Source: Flavivirga eckloniae (lineage in GTDB: Bacteria > Bacteroidota > Bacteroidia > Flavobacteriales > Flavobacteriaceae). Taken from it: 64,000 nt of DNA. A program made the translations under genes and the position numbers. The stretch covers positions 1,696,001 to 1,760,000 of the forward strand of contig NZ_CP025791.1 of assembly GCF_002886045.1 (NCBI RefSeq). The letters are read 5' to 3'. Under the pieces are notes generated by a model. It was not told where the DNA came from. It searched no databases and saw only the letters and a list, made by a program, of their open reading frames with translations. Shown piece after piece: positions 47,304-54,928 of the stretch. Each line of letters begins with the position of its first letter. Positions within the stretch are counted from its first letter, which is position 1.

Positions 47304-48010
47304 AATTAATATATAAGTCATCATTAATAATAGGTCTATTTTTTATTATCAGTTCATGCGGAGGTGGAAGCGATAGTGATATTGATCCAGGACCAGATAA
47401 TACGAATCTTACCCCTCAAGCCGCTGATCTGGTCTTCCCAGAGAACAATACGGAATGTAATGAAGGTGTTACGGTTTCTGAAACCACTAGTAGGGTAACG
47501 TTTAAATGGAGCGATGCTGAAAACACAGATAGCTATGAGGTAAATATCAAAAATTTAAACACAAATACCTCAACAAAGGTAATATCTGATACAAACCAAG
47601 CGGATATTGTTATTGATAGAGGCACTCCATATCAATGGTTTGTGATCTCATCATCTGAATCGAGTAACATAAAAGCCAGGAGTCCTATCGCAAAATTTTA
47701 TAATCAAGGAGAAGGGGTTAAAAATTATGCACCTTTCCCTGCAGATGTTGTTATCCCAGAAAGAGGTGCTAGTATCACTGGAGTTTCCACTGTTAGATTA
47801 GAATGGGAAGGAAGCGATGTTGATAATGATATTAAAGAGTACGAAATTTTCATCGGGACAGACAAAGCTTCTTTAGCTTCTATCGGAAAAACGGGTGAGA
47901 CTTTTATGAATACTGACGTTACTGCTAACACTTATTACTGGCAAGTAGCAACTCATGATGATGCAGACAACTCTTCTGAATCTGAAATTTTTGAATTTAA
48001 AATAAATTAA
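47300..48010 (+). CDS. Lipoprotein with two Fn3-like domains
   Basis: 236 residues with a lipobox (IISSCGGGSDSD, Cys20) and an acidic linker typical of surface-exposed lipoproteins. Two similar beta-sandwich repeats follow (STRVTFKWSDAENTDSYEVN and VRLEWEGSDVDNDIKEYEIF), each of fibronectin type III shape. It shares an ATGA overlap with the secreted beta-helix gene and its module, so it is probably a surface glycan-binding or scaffold partner. Its binding specificity is unknown. Confidence 0.72.
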   Translation: MKLIYKSSLIIGLFFIISSCGGGSDSDIDPGPDNTNLTPQAADLVFPENNTECNEGVTVSETTSRVTFKWSDAENTDSYEVNIKNLNTNTSTKVISDTNQADIVIDRGTPYQWFVISSSESSNIKARSPIAKFYNQGEGVKNYAPFPADVVIPERGASITGVSTVRLEWEGSDVDNDIKEYEIFIGTDKASLASIGKTGETFMNTDVTANTYYWQVATHDDADNSSESEIFEFKIN

Positions 48011-48029
48011 ATCACTCTAACTATAGCCA

Positions 48030-48077
48030 CTAACAACCTATTGAATTGTTATAAATCAATAGGTTGTTAGGTTTTTT
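48030..48077 (+). terminator. Rho-independent terminator of the beta-helix unit
   Basis: A perfect 15-bp stem (CTAACAACCTATTGA 48030-48044 and its complement 48056-48070) with an 11-nt loop is followed by GTTTTTT. Confidence 0.9.
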
Positions 48078-48214
48078 AAAAGAGGGTGTCTAAAAAGTGT
48101 CATTCAGAGCATAGCGAAGAATCTTTTTTAATCATAATATTCTAATTTACAATACGATGAGATTCTTCGCTATGCTCTGAATGACAAAATAAGTTACTTT
48201 TTAGACCTCTTTTT
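48077..48214. repeat. Long hairpin repeat, about 138 bp
   Basis: The ends AAAAGAGG...TCTAAAAAGT and ACTTTTTAGACCTCTTTT pair with a small bulge. The inner arms of 26 bp, TCATTCAGAGCATAGCGAAG and beyond, are perfect complements (about 48100-48125 and 48159-48184) around a 33-nt AT-rich loop. Such CATTCAGAGC-AAGAATCT hairpins look like dispersed, MITE-like repeats. The shared GTGTCTAAA end also occurs in the hairpin at 9829-9910. Confidence 0.75.
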
Positions 48215-48327
48215 TGTTATAAAAAGTATCCTATTCACTTTAAGATGACCTTATAATAATCCCATAGTGTGCCTTAACAGAAAGAAATAAAGATATAGGT
48301 GCCCTTATATTAAAGGTCTGTAAATTA

Positions 48328-48945
48328 TTATATGCTCTTTAAAGCTTCTATAACATTCATTTTTATTTGAGAATAATTTGAACTATCAATTAATTGAGGG
48401 GTAGCGAGCCAAGAGCCACCAACAGCTAAAACTATCGGCACATTTAAAAAGTCATTCATATTTTGTAATGAGACCCCTCCCATGGGTATAAGTTTAAGCC
48501 CGGTATGTACATAAGGCCCCGATAATGCTTTTAACATAGCAAGACCACCAACTTGTGTTGCTGGAAATAACTTTTGAACGTTACATCCCATTTCCAAAGC
48601 CAATTCAACTTCAGATGGAGACATTACCCCGGGAATAAAAGGCAATTCATTTGCAATTGCAGCTTCTACGACCTTAGGGTTAAATCCTGGTGCTAATCCA
48701 AATTTAGCTCCGGCTTTTTTTGCTTCTTCAACCTGCTTTGTTGTAATGATTGTTCCTGCTCCTATATAAATGCTCGGAAATGTTGAAATAATGTTACTAA
48801 TAGCCTCTTGAGCTACGGGTGTACGAAAAGGGACTTCCATAATATCTAGCCCGCCCTCTGTAACAGCTTCTGCAACTTTTACTGCTTTATCTGCATCATG
48901 AAACGTAATGGCTGGTAAAATCTTTTTTTCAAAATACTCTTCCAT
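48328..48945 (-). CDS. eda: KDPG/KHG-type class I aldolase
   Basis: 205 residues, family length. The Schiff-base Lys is Lys125 in VQKLFPATQVGG and the proton-transfer Glu is Glu37 in DIMEVPFRT, 88 residues apart as in the E. coli enzyme. It would split a 2-keto-3-deoxy sugar acid (phosphate) into pyruvate and an aldehyde. It is last of seven tightly spaced genes (2 bp after the creatininase-family gene), so it should finish their pathway. The exact substrate may differ from KDPG. Confidence 0.87.
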   Translation of the reverse strand: MEEYFEKKILPAITFHDADKAVKVAEAVTEGGLDIMEVPFRTPVAQEAISNIISTFPSIYIGAGTIITTKQVEEAKKAGAKFGLAPGFNPKVVEAAIANELPFIPGVMSPSEVELALEMGCNVQKLFPATQVGGLAMLKALSGPYVHTGLKLIPMGGVSLQNMNDFLNVPIVLAVGGSWLATPQLIDSSNYSQIKMNVIEALKSI

Positions 48946-48947
48946 AA

Positions 48948-49634
48948 TTAATCGTTAATTGCTTGCATTACTTTTTCTGTTAAAACAGCTACAGCCTTAT
49001 CTCTTAATCGTTCGCCATTCTCAAAATCAGCTTCACTTGGGTTTCCGTTAATTCCCCCAGAATCTTTATTTAAAGCATAACGAGAACGTATTTTATACCA
49101 AGGTTTCTTAATATTAAAATCTATGACCCTATCCATGTAAACTGGCGTTCCACAAGCAACAGCGACCTCTGTCTCGCCTTTATCCGCATGATGAATTCCA
49201 GTAATGCCACAATCTGACCACCAATTCCAACAAACACCTTTAAAATCTGGATATTTTTCCCAAACTTTGTAAAAAGCCAATTCTATCGGCCCTTTATTGG
49301 CACCATGTCCAGTAAAGAAAATAACTTTATTAAACCCTTGCGCACATAAATTATGACATAAGTCTACAATTACTTTTAAAAACACATCTACAGTTAAACC
49401 TAAACTTCCTGGGTATTCCCTCATTTCATCAGAAAACCCGTAAGGTAAAACTGGAGCTAAAATAGCTCCTGTATTTTCAGCTACCTTTCTAGCAAAATAT
49501 TTACAAGAATCTATATCTACACTTGTTGGTAAATGAGGCCCATGAGCTTCTACCAAACCTACAGGAATTATGACTGGTAGGTTTTTATCTAAATCCCTTA
49601 TTTCATCAGACGTTAATTTTAACCACTCTTTCAT
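48948..49634 (-). CDS. Creatininase-family metal hydrolase
   Basis: 228 residues with the family's metal-ligand pattern: Glu29 and His31 in PVGLVEAHGPHLP, Asp40 in TSVDIDSC, then FFTGHGANKG and a later Glu in ADKGETEVAVA. Family members include creatininase and the inositol-pathway enzyme IolN, which opens a cyclic diketone. With an oxidoreductase, an SDR and an aldolase in the same operon, opening of an oxidised sugar ring is a better guess than creatinine hydrolysis; this is inference. Confidence 0.82.
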   Translation of the reverse strand: MKEWLKLTSDEIRDLDKNLPVIIPVGLVEAHGPHLPTSVDIDSCKYFARKVAENTGAILAPVLPYGFSDEMREYPGSLGLTVDVFLKVIVDLCHNLCAQGFNKVIFFTGHGANKGPIELAFYKVWEKYPDFKGVCWNWWSDCGITGIHHADKGETEVAVACGTPVYMDRVIDFNIKKPWYKIRSRYALNKDSGGINGNPSEADFENGERLRDKAVAVLTEKVMQAIND

Positions 49635-49635
49635 T

Positions 49636-50604
49636 TTAAATCATTTTTAATCGTTTTAATAAATAGGCAGCAGCTCCTTTTACGCCTGTAAATTCCTGAT
49701 CTTCTGCAATTACTATTTCAATAGGCATCCCTTTTGAATAATAAAATACTTGCTTGTTTACCAATTCTTTTAACTTTTCTAGATACATTTCCGCAGCTAA
49801 TGTTGCTCCCCCACTTAAGATAATGCGTTTGGGGGCGTAGCTATGAACGGTATTAATTAGAAGAATTGCTAGATTCTTTATCCAAGTATTTAATTCTCTT
49901 AAACATAATTCATCCCCTTGCTTACAGGCGTCGATTATTTTTTCGAAATCAATATCGAATGGGTTTTGAAAGTATTTATCAGATAATATAGATGGAATTC
50001 CTCGTTGTATTGCTGCTCTTACTTGAAGTGTTAAAGCTGTAGCAGAACATTCCGTTTCACCAGTTCCATAATTTCCTGTTAAACAAAAATTGTCAGCGGA
50101 TTTATCCATAATGATATGTCCAATTTGAGTTCCAAATTGCAAATGCGAATCTTCTAAAATATGTCCATCTAACAATACTCCCGAACCAATCCCTGTTCCA
50201 ATAGTTAATACTACTGCCCAATCCACATCTTTTGCCTTTCCAAAATAGCGTGCAGCATACATGGCTAATCTCCCGTCATTATTTGCAAAAACGGGTACGT
50301 TAAATTCAGTTCTTAGCTTTGGAACTAATGGATAGTTTTCTAAATTTTTATACTTCCCGGGAAGTAACACTACTCCCTTTTCTGGATCTACGCCTCCACT
50401 TAAACTTAGTCCAATTCCTATTGGGTTTCCTCTTTTTTTGATCGTTTTTGAAATGAAACTTTTTAAATTTTCATACAAAACATCTGCACCATCATTAGCA
50501 CTTCCAGCTATGACATTACTTTCAATTAAGTCTCCACCAATACCTAGCAACCCCGTTTTTAATCGGGTGCCACCTACATCAAATGAAATTATATATGATT
50601 TCAT
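49636..50604 (-). CDS. ROK-family sugar kinase
   Basis: 322 residues. The N-terminal phosphate loop is FDVGGTRLKTGLLG, the catalytic Asp lies in VFANNDGRLAMYA, and TIGTGIGSGVLLDGHI follows. The usual ROK zinc motif CxCGxxGCxE is not intact: after HIIMDKSADNF one sees CLTGNYGTGETECSA, so zinc binding may be lost or altered. Unlike ROK repressors it has no DNA-binding N-terminus, so it should be a kinase. It lies 3 bp from its upstream gene in the operon. Confidence 0.83.
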   Translation of the reverse strand: MKSYIISFDVGGTRLKTGLLGIGGDLIESNVIAGSANDGADVLYENLKSFISKTIKKRGNPIGIGLSLSGGVDPEKGVVLLPGKYKNLENYPLVPKLRTEFNVPVFANNDGRLAMYAARYFGKAKDVDWAVVLTIGTGIGSGVLLDGHILEDSHLQFGTQIGHIIMDKSADNFCLTGNYGTGETECSATALTLQVRAAIQRGIPSILSDKYFQNPFDIDFEKIIDACKQGDELCLRELNTWIKNLAILLINTVHSYAPKRIILSGGATLAAEMYLEKLKELVNKQVFYYSKGMPIEIVIAEDQEFTGVKGAAAYLLKRLKMI

Positions 50605-50607
50605 AAT

Positions 50608-51933
50608 TTAATCTACTAAAGCATTATTTGCTCTTAAAATTTTGCGTAATTCCTGAACATCAACATCTTTAGGCTTTACATTATTTTTTATGGCTAATAC
50701 AGCTGCAACACCAACGGCTTCTCCCATTACCATACACTGTGCCATAGATCTAACACTACTATGCGCGACATGGTTTGCAGAAAAACAACGCCCTGCTACA
50801 AATACATTTTCACTGTTTTGTGGCACTAAGGTTCTATAGGGAATTCCAACTGTTTTTCCATCTGGTAAATATTGCCACTTCACACCTTCTCCATCATGAT
50901 GATCCTCCATAGGCGCACCACATAATCCTATTTGGTCTTCAAACTTTTTTGCTGACAATACATCTTCGGCAGTTAGTCTATATTCACCTTCAACTCTTCT
51001 CGTTTCACGAATGCCAATTTGAACTCCAAATGTTGAAAGTGCTGATTTTTCATAGCCTGGTACATAATCTTTTAAAAATCGAATGTATTCTATAGCCTGT
51101 AAACGTCCTTCAATTTCTGCTTCGCTTAATAATTGCGCATCTGCCGCATTGATTACTTGGCCTTCTTCGTCTTTTTTAAATGACGTAATACGTGTCATTA
51201 TTGTTGCTGTCATATGATCAACAGGGGTTATATGGTCACTGCCTTCCTTACGAGGCAAATTATAATTACCTGTAGCTGCCGCTTTCTCCATTAAGGTATT
51301 TACTTCTTGTTTAGTAACTGTTTTGCGTTTAGCCAAATCAACATTTACCATTTTGAATGTAGTCGTCATGGTTTGCGCCGGATCAATTTCTCCTGCTAGT
51401 TCGTAGGGTAAACCTGCTTGATGACAAATATCTGCATCTCCAGAAGTATCAATAACTTGTTTGCATCTAAAAACCTTTAATCCATCTTTGGTTGCAACTA
51501 CTAAACCGGTTACTTTTCCTTTTTCTAAAATAACATCTTGCACCCAGGCATTTAGTAGTACGTTACAACCTGCTTCTATTACCATTTTTTCCCAAACTAC
51601 TTTTAAGTATTCTGGATGGTAAGTGACTCCTGTTCCTGCACCAAATGTATTAGGGCGTTCAAAACTAGCATTGTATTTAGCCAATTCGTTTACGACATCA
51701 TCAGCAATGCCGCCCACAACTTTTATAGATTGTGTCCCTGGCGTATAGTACCCATAAAAAGTATCTAAAACGGCTGTACTTGTACCACCTAAAAAAGGTA
51801 ATCTTTCTAATAATAATGTTTTTGCACCTTGCCTTCCGGCAGAAATTGCTGCAGTGGCTCCGGCTGACCCTGCTCCTACTACAATAACATCAAAGCTTCC
51901 TGCTTCGATTAATTCTGTTTTATATGTATTCAT
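50608..51933 (-). CDS. Cytosolic FAD-dependent oxidoreductase (FAD_oxidored)
   Basis: The start at 51933 (MNTYKTELIEAG) is favoured because the longer frame from 51969 would overlap the SDR gene by 26 bp. It is 441 residues long. The dinucleotide motif is DVIVVGAGSAGATAAISAGR, then LERLPFLGGTSTAVLD; the C-terminal FAD element is NVFVAGRCFSANHVAHSSVR. It is the same family as the exported enzyme at 42620, without signal peptide and N-terminal module. It probably oxidises a sugar or sugar acid inside the cell. Confidence 0.85.
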   Translation of the reverse strand: MNTYKTELIEAGSFDVIVVGAGSAGATAAISAGRQGAKTLLLERLPFLGGTSTAVLDTFYGYYTPGTQSIKVVGGIADDVVNELAKYNASFERPNTFGAGTGVTYHPEYLKVVWEKMVIEAGCNVLLNAWVQDVILEKGKVTGLVVATKDGLKVFRCKQVIDTSGDADICHQAGLPYELAGEIDPAQTMTTTFKMVNVDLAKRKTVTKQEVNTLMEKAAATGNYNLPRKEGSDHITPVDHMTATIMTRITSFKKDEEGQVINAADAQLLSEAEIEGRLQAIEYIRFLKDYVPGYEKSALSTFGVQIGIRETRRVEGEYRLTAEDVLSAKKFEDQIGLCGAPMEDHHDGEGVKWQYLPDGKTVGIPYRTLVPQNSENVFVAGRCFSANHVAHSSVRSMAQCMVMGEAVGVAAVLAIKNNVKPKDVDVQELRKILRANNALVD

Positions 51934-51943
51934 TTTATTTTTT

Positions 51944-52729
51944 TTAACCTGATATGCTCCATCCCGCATCTACTTTTAAAACTTCTCCTGTGATTACTTT
52001 ACTTTGATTACTTAACAAAAAGACAGAAGCTTCTGCAATGTCTTTTGCATCCATAACACGTTCTGTTAATGGTTGTTTTTGCTTCATAAAATTGATAATG
52101 GTTTTGTCTTGCGAAGCTCTTTCGCTCATACGGGTTAATGCTAATCCTGGCGCTATTACATTAACTCTTATTTTATCTAAGGCATATTTTGATGCCATTG
52201 AAGTACTCATACTAATAATTGCCCCTTTCGCTGCTGCATAAGCTATGGTGCTAAAAAACTTTGGCTCTGGTGATATACCCAAAATACTAGCCATATTTAA
52301 AATAGTGCCGCGCAAGCCATCGTTATCTGGCTCTTGTTTTAACATTTGGCTTATCACTTCTCTACACATTCTATATTGTGTGGTTACATTGGTAGTCATC
52401 GTTGTTTCCCAGCCTGCTTCTGTACATTCGTGGATTGGTCCATCACCAAATCTACGTCCGCTAATTCCTGCTACGTTATATAGCCCATCTATTCGCCCGT
52501 ATTTTTTAATACAAGCATTTACTAATTCAATCGCTACAGATGGATTAACCAAGTCACCAACAATATAATCTGCGTGTAAATTATCTTCTTTTAAGGCTTC
52601 TTGAAAGCGTTTACAACGTTGCTCATCTCTTCCTATGTAAAAAACCTTTGCGCCTTTAGCTAACACTAATTTGATAGTTTCTGCGGCAATTCCTGAAGAC
52701 CCTGTTATGATAAAAACTTTGTTTTTCAT
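51944..52729 (-). CDS. SDR-family oxidoreductase
   Basis: 261 residues. The nucleotide loop is TGSSGIAAET (a variant of TGxxxGIG). The catalytic set is Asn115, Ser148 (NMASILG), Tyr164 and Lys168 (AYAAAKGAI), and a C-terminal VLKVDAGWSISG is typical of the family. It is NAD(P)-dependent. Family relatives interconvert keto and hydroxy sugar acids. It starts 4 bp after the SIS gene. Confidence 0.88.
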   Translation of the reverse strand: MKNKVFIITGSSGIAAETIKLVLAKGAKVFYIGRDEQRCKRFQEALKEDNLHADYIVGDLVNPSVAIELVNACIKKYGRIDGLYNVAGISGRRFGDGPIHECTEAGWETTMTTNVTTQYRMCREVISQMLKQEPDNDGLRGTILNMASILGISPEPKFFSTIAYAAAKGAIISMSTSMASKYALDKIRVNVIAPGLALTRMSERASQDKTIINFMKQKQPLTERVMDAKDIAEASVFLLSNQSKVITGEVLKVDAGWSISG

Positions 52730-52733
52730 TAAA

Positions 52734-53561
52734 CTATTCTTTTTGAGGGACTAATTTATTGGGGTTATACATGGCTCTTGCATAACGTTTACGTTGATCT
52801 TGCAACCATTCATTATAATTATCTGCAGTATTGCTAATATGCATATTACGTAGTACATGATGCTGATAATTTCTACGATCTAACTCCCTAATCGTTAACT
52901 CATTTAACGACTGGACTACAGATAATGCTCCAATTGAAGATAATGGGCAAACTTGATAAGTATCTGTTTGACCATTAACAGTAACGGATAAATCACCATA
53001 AGGCATAGCATTATCTATAAAAATGCCTTTACTTGCCTCTTTTATAACATGAATTAAGTTCTTATTAGAACTGTGTTTCGTTGCAGATTCAATAGATTGA
53101 ACTTTTGACGCTATACCTACAATAGGATTGTTGGGATATCGTTTGTTGAATTCAATTGCCATGTCTACTGCGGCAGGGGTCGTACCTGTTGCAGTAATTA
53201 CAGCCATAACATCTTTTGGTCCTATATCATATTCGTCTAAAATATTTGCTGAAATACCTTCGTACCTTTCTATACCCTGATTTACACGAATTCCGTTAGA
53301 CCCTACTACATCTGTAAATGACGTTAACCCTACTTGAATGATACCATGAAACCCTGTTAAAGCTCCCATTCTGATACTCACTTCTTCTACCGAAATACGT
53401 GAATGACCATTGGCATAAACATATATTACGCCTCCATCCATAATGGCATCTGCATATAACTTGGCCACCTCTTTTAAAATAGCTTCTTGACTTAACAAGC
53501 CATGCTTTACAATCTCCAATTGCTCTGGAAAAGAAAATATTGCTTCTTTTATTGAATTCAT
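52734..53561 (-). CDS. SIS-domain sugar isomerase-like protein
   Basis: 275 residues. The SIS core is seen as GGVIYVYANGHSRISVEEVSIR and KDVMAVITATGTTPAAVDMA, with a later VKGIFIDN-type stretch (KGIFIDNAMPYGD). SIS domains bind phosphosugars, and this group is usually annotated as a sugar isomerase domain protein. It lies 4 bp from both neighbours. The substrate cannot be told from the sequence. Confidence 0.78.
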   Translation of the reverse strand: MNSIKEAIFSFPEQLEIVKHGLLSQEAILKEVAKLYADAIMDGGVIYVYANGHSRISVEEVSIRMGALTGFHGIIQVGLTSFTDVVGSNGIRVNQGIERYEGISANILDEYDIGPKDVMAVITATGTTPAAVDMAIEFNKRYPNNPIVGIASKVQSIESATKHSSNKNLIHVIKEASKGIFIDNAMPYGDLSVTVNGQTDTYQVCPLSSIGALSVVQSLNELTIRELDRRNYQHHVLRNMHISNTADNYNEWLQDQRKRYARAMYNPNKLVPQKE

Positions 53562-53565
53562 ATTT

Positions 53566-54318
53566 TTAGAATTTATTTTTAATTGTATCTATTTCTGAAA
53601 TTGAAGAATTTATTTGCCTTGATTTATATCTATACGCATTTGCTGGTGCAATAATTTTTGAAATTTCAAAAGGTATATTATTTGGTAAATAGGAAACTCT
53701 TTTTATAATTAGAACGATGTTCTCGGTCATACTAAGGATTTCTTTTTCTTTCTCTGTAGCTTCTCTAGCATATACTTCTTCATTGGCAAATGATGGCACC
53801 AAATTGTAATGATCTTTTAACCAACTGTAAAAGGATTCTGCATCAAAAGGTTTTTTATCAAGATCAGGTGCTAAATCTAATGGGATTTCATTATACATAA
53901 TACAAATAGGTTTTTGATTAACCCCCCTTAATCTTTTTATAAGAACCGTATGTTTACGCGCTTTTAATTGTAAAATGTTTGCAACTTCTGTTGTTGGAAT
54001 TCTTTTTTGAATAGATGTTTGGAAGGTTTTTGGTGTTTTTCCAATTCCAACGATACTATCTGTCCAGCTTGAAATACCAACATGGTTATCAATAAGCGGC
54101 GTGTCTTTTACAAATGTTCCTTTACCTGCAATGGTTTCAAGGAGTCCTTCTGAAACTAATTCATTAATAGCGCGCTTTACTGTTATAAGACTGGTTTTTG
54201 TAATTTTTGCTATTTCAGATTGTGTAGGAATGATATCTCCAGAATTAAAATCTTTGGAAATTTTATCTGATAAATATTTTTTTACTTCTAAATATAAAGG
54301 CGAAGATTTTTTATACAT
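53566..54318 (-). CDS. GntR-family regulator (HutC/UTRA type)
   Basis: 250 residues. An N-terminal winged helix (IPTQSEIAKITKTSLITVKR, then ELVSEGLLETIAGKGTFV) is followed by a UTRA effector domain (about residues 95-235; VLIKRLRGVNQKPICIMYNEI). UTRA domains bind sugars or sugar phosphates. As the first gene of the seven-gene operon it probably represses it and is relieved by a pathway intermediate. The promoter has an AATATTTG -7-like box about 20 nt before the ATG and no copy of the C-rich module. Confidence 0.88.
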   Translation of the reverse strand: MYKKSSPLYLEVKKYLSDKISKDFNSGDIIPTQSEIAKITKTSLITVKRAINELVSEGLLETIAGKGTFVKDTPLIDNHVGISSWTDSIVGIGKTPKTFQTSIQKRIPTTEVANILQLKARKHTVLIKRLRGVNQKPICIMYNEIPLDLAPDLDKKPFDAESFYSWLKDHYNLVPSFANEEVYAREATEKEKEILSMTENIVLIIKRVSYLPNNIPFEISKIIAPANAYRYKSRQINSSISEIDTIKNKF

Positions 54319-54457
54319 AATAATGTATTTAATACAAATATTATAATAATATACTATTTATGCAAATTAGTATGGATTTTTATTTTAACATTAGAAAACA
54401 AGCTATTGTATTATAAATTAGAATTATACAATGAAATCAAAAATTAGTAATAGCAAC

Positions 54458-54708
54458 GTGAATCTTGTTTAAGAATTCAAGGTGTTCCTACCTTTTAAAA
54501 AGGGAGGTGGATCCCGATGAGATCAGGATTCGGAGAGTTATATTTGTTTGTTATTTTTAATAAAACGCCTCTTTCTTCCTATTTTTATCAAAATCGAAAT
54601 TCATTTCTCGGCTTTAATTTAAAGAGGAGAGCACTGTGACTGTAAAAAAATAGTTCTGAAACATGTCTGGGACACACACCGACATAAATTCTCTTATCCA
54701 AGATTCAC
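54458..54708. ncRNA. Structured-RNA-like element, degraded cobalamin-riboswitch-like
   Basis: The 10-bp arms GTGAATCTTG (54458-54467) and CAAGATTCAC (54699-54708) enclose about 230 nt. Read on the plus strand, the segment has in order a GGTGTTCCTACCTTTT, AAAAAGGGAGGTGG block and, about 130 nt later, GCACTGTGACTGTAA and CTGAAACATGTCTGGGACAC, which recall the conserved parts of cobalamin riboswitches. The spacing is too long and several bases differ, and no gene follows on the plus strand. It may be a decayed riboswitch or an unrelated repeat. Confidence 0.25.
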
Positions 54709-54824
54709 ATTAATAGCAGCTAATTTTAACACCTATTTTTTCCTTATTTAATATAATCTAGAATAGGTAACTCCTTTTTAACAGGCTTTCTACATTTATC
54801 AGAATAGTAAAACTTTATAAATAA

Positions 54825-54898
54825 AAACCCCTGAAATTAATTAACTCCAGGGGTTTAAAAATCTAAAAATTGATAAATCATCTCAATTTTTAGATTTT
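54825..54898 (-). terminator. Two consecutive hairpins, end of SusCD operon
   Basis: Hairpin 1 has arms AAACCCCTG (54825-54833) and CAGGGGTTT (54848-54856), and hairpin 2 has 16-nt perfect arms AAAATCTAAAAATTGA (54857-54872) and its complement (54883-54898). On the minus strand hairpin 1 is followed by a T-rich stretch. Confidence 0.85.
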
Positions 54899-54928
54899 AA
54901 CTTAATTAACTATTAATCAAAAACAATA

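Larger units (their letters stand above)
48011..48327. other. Convergent intergenic region, 317 bp
   Basis: It contains the terminator at 48030-48077 and the long hairpin repeat at 48077-48214. The rest, to the KDPG-type aldolase stop, has no further signal. Confidence 0.7.
54319..54928. other. Intergenic 610 bp between the GntR operon and SusCD-operon end
   Basis: It contains the GntR promoter near 54333, the 250-bp structured element (54458-54708) and the two hairpins that end the SusCD operon (54825-54898). No gene is supported. Confidence 0.7.

Noticed and set aside
54480-54520. CCC / CACC spacing on the minus strand before the GntR gene as an eighth operator
   Set aside because: The spacer lacks the AAC-ATTT core, no -7 box follows at the right distance, and the stretch lies within the hairpin-bounded element.
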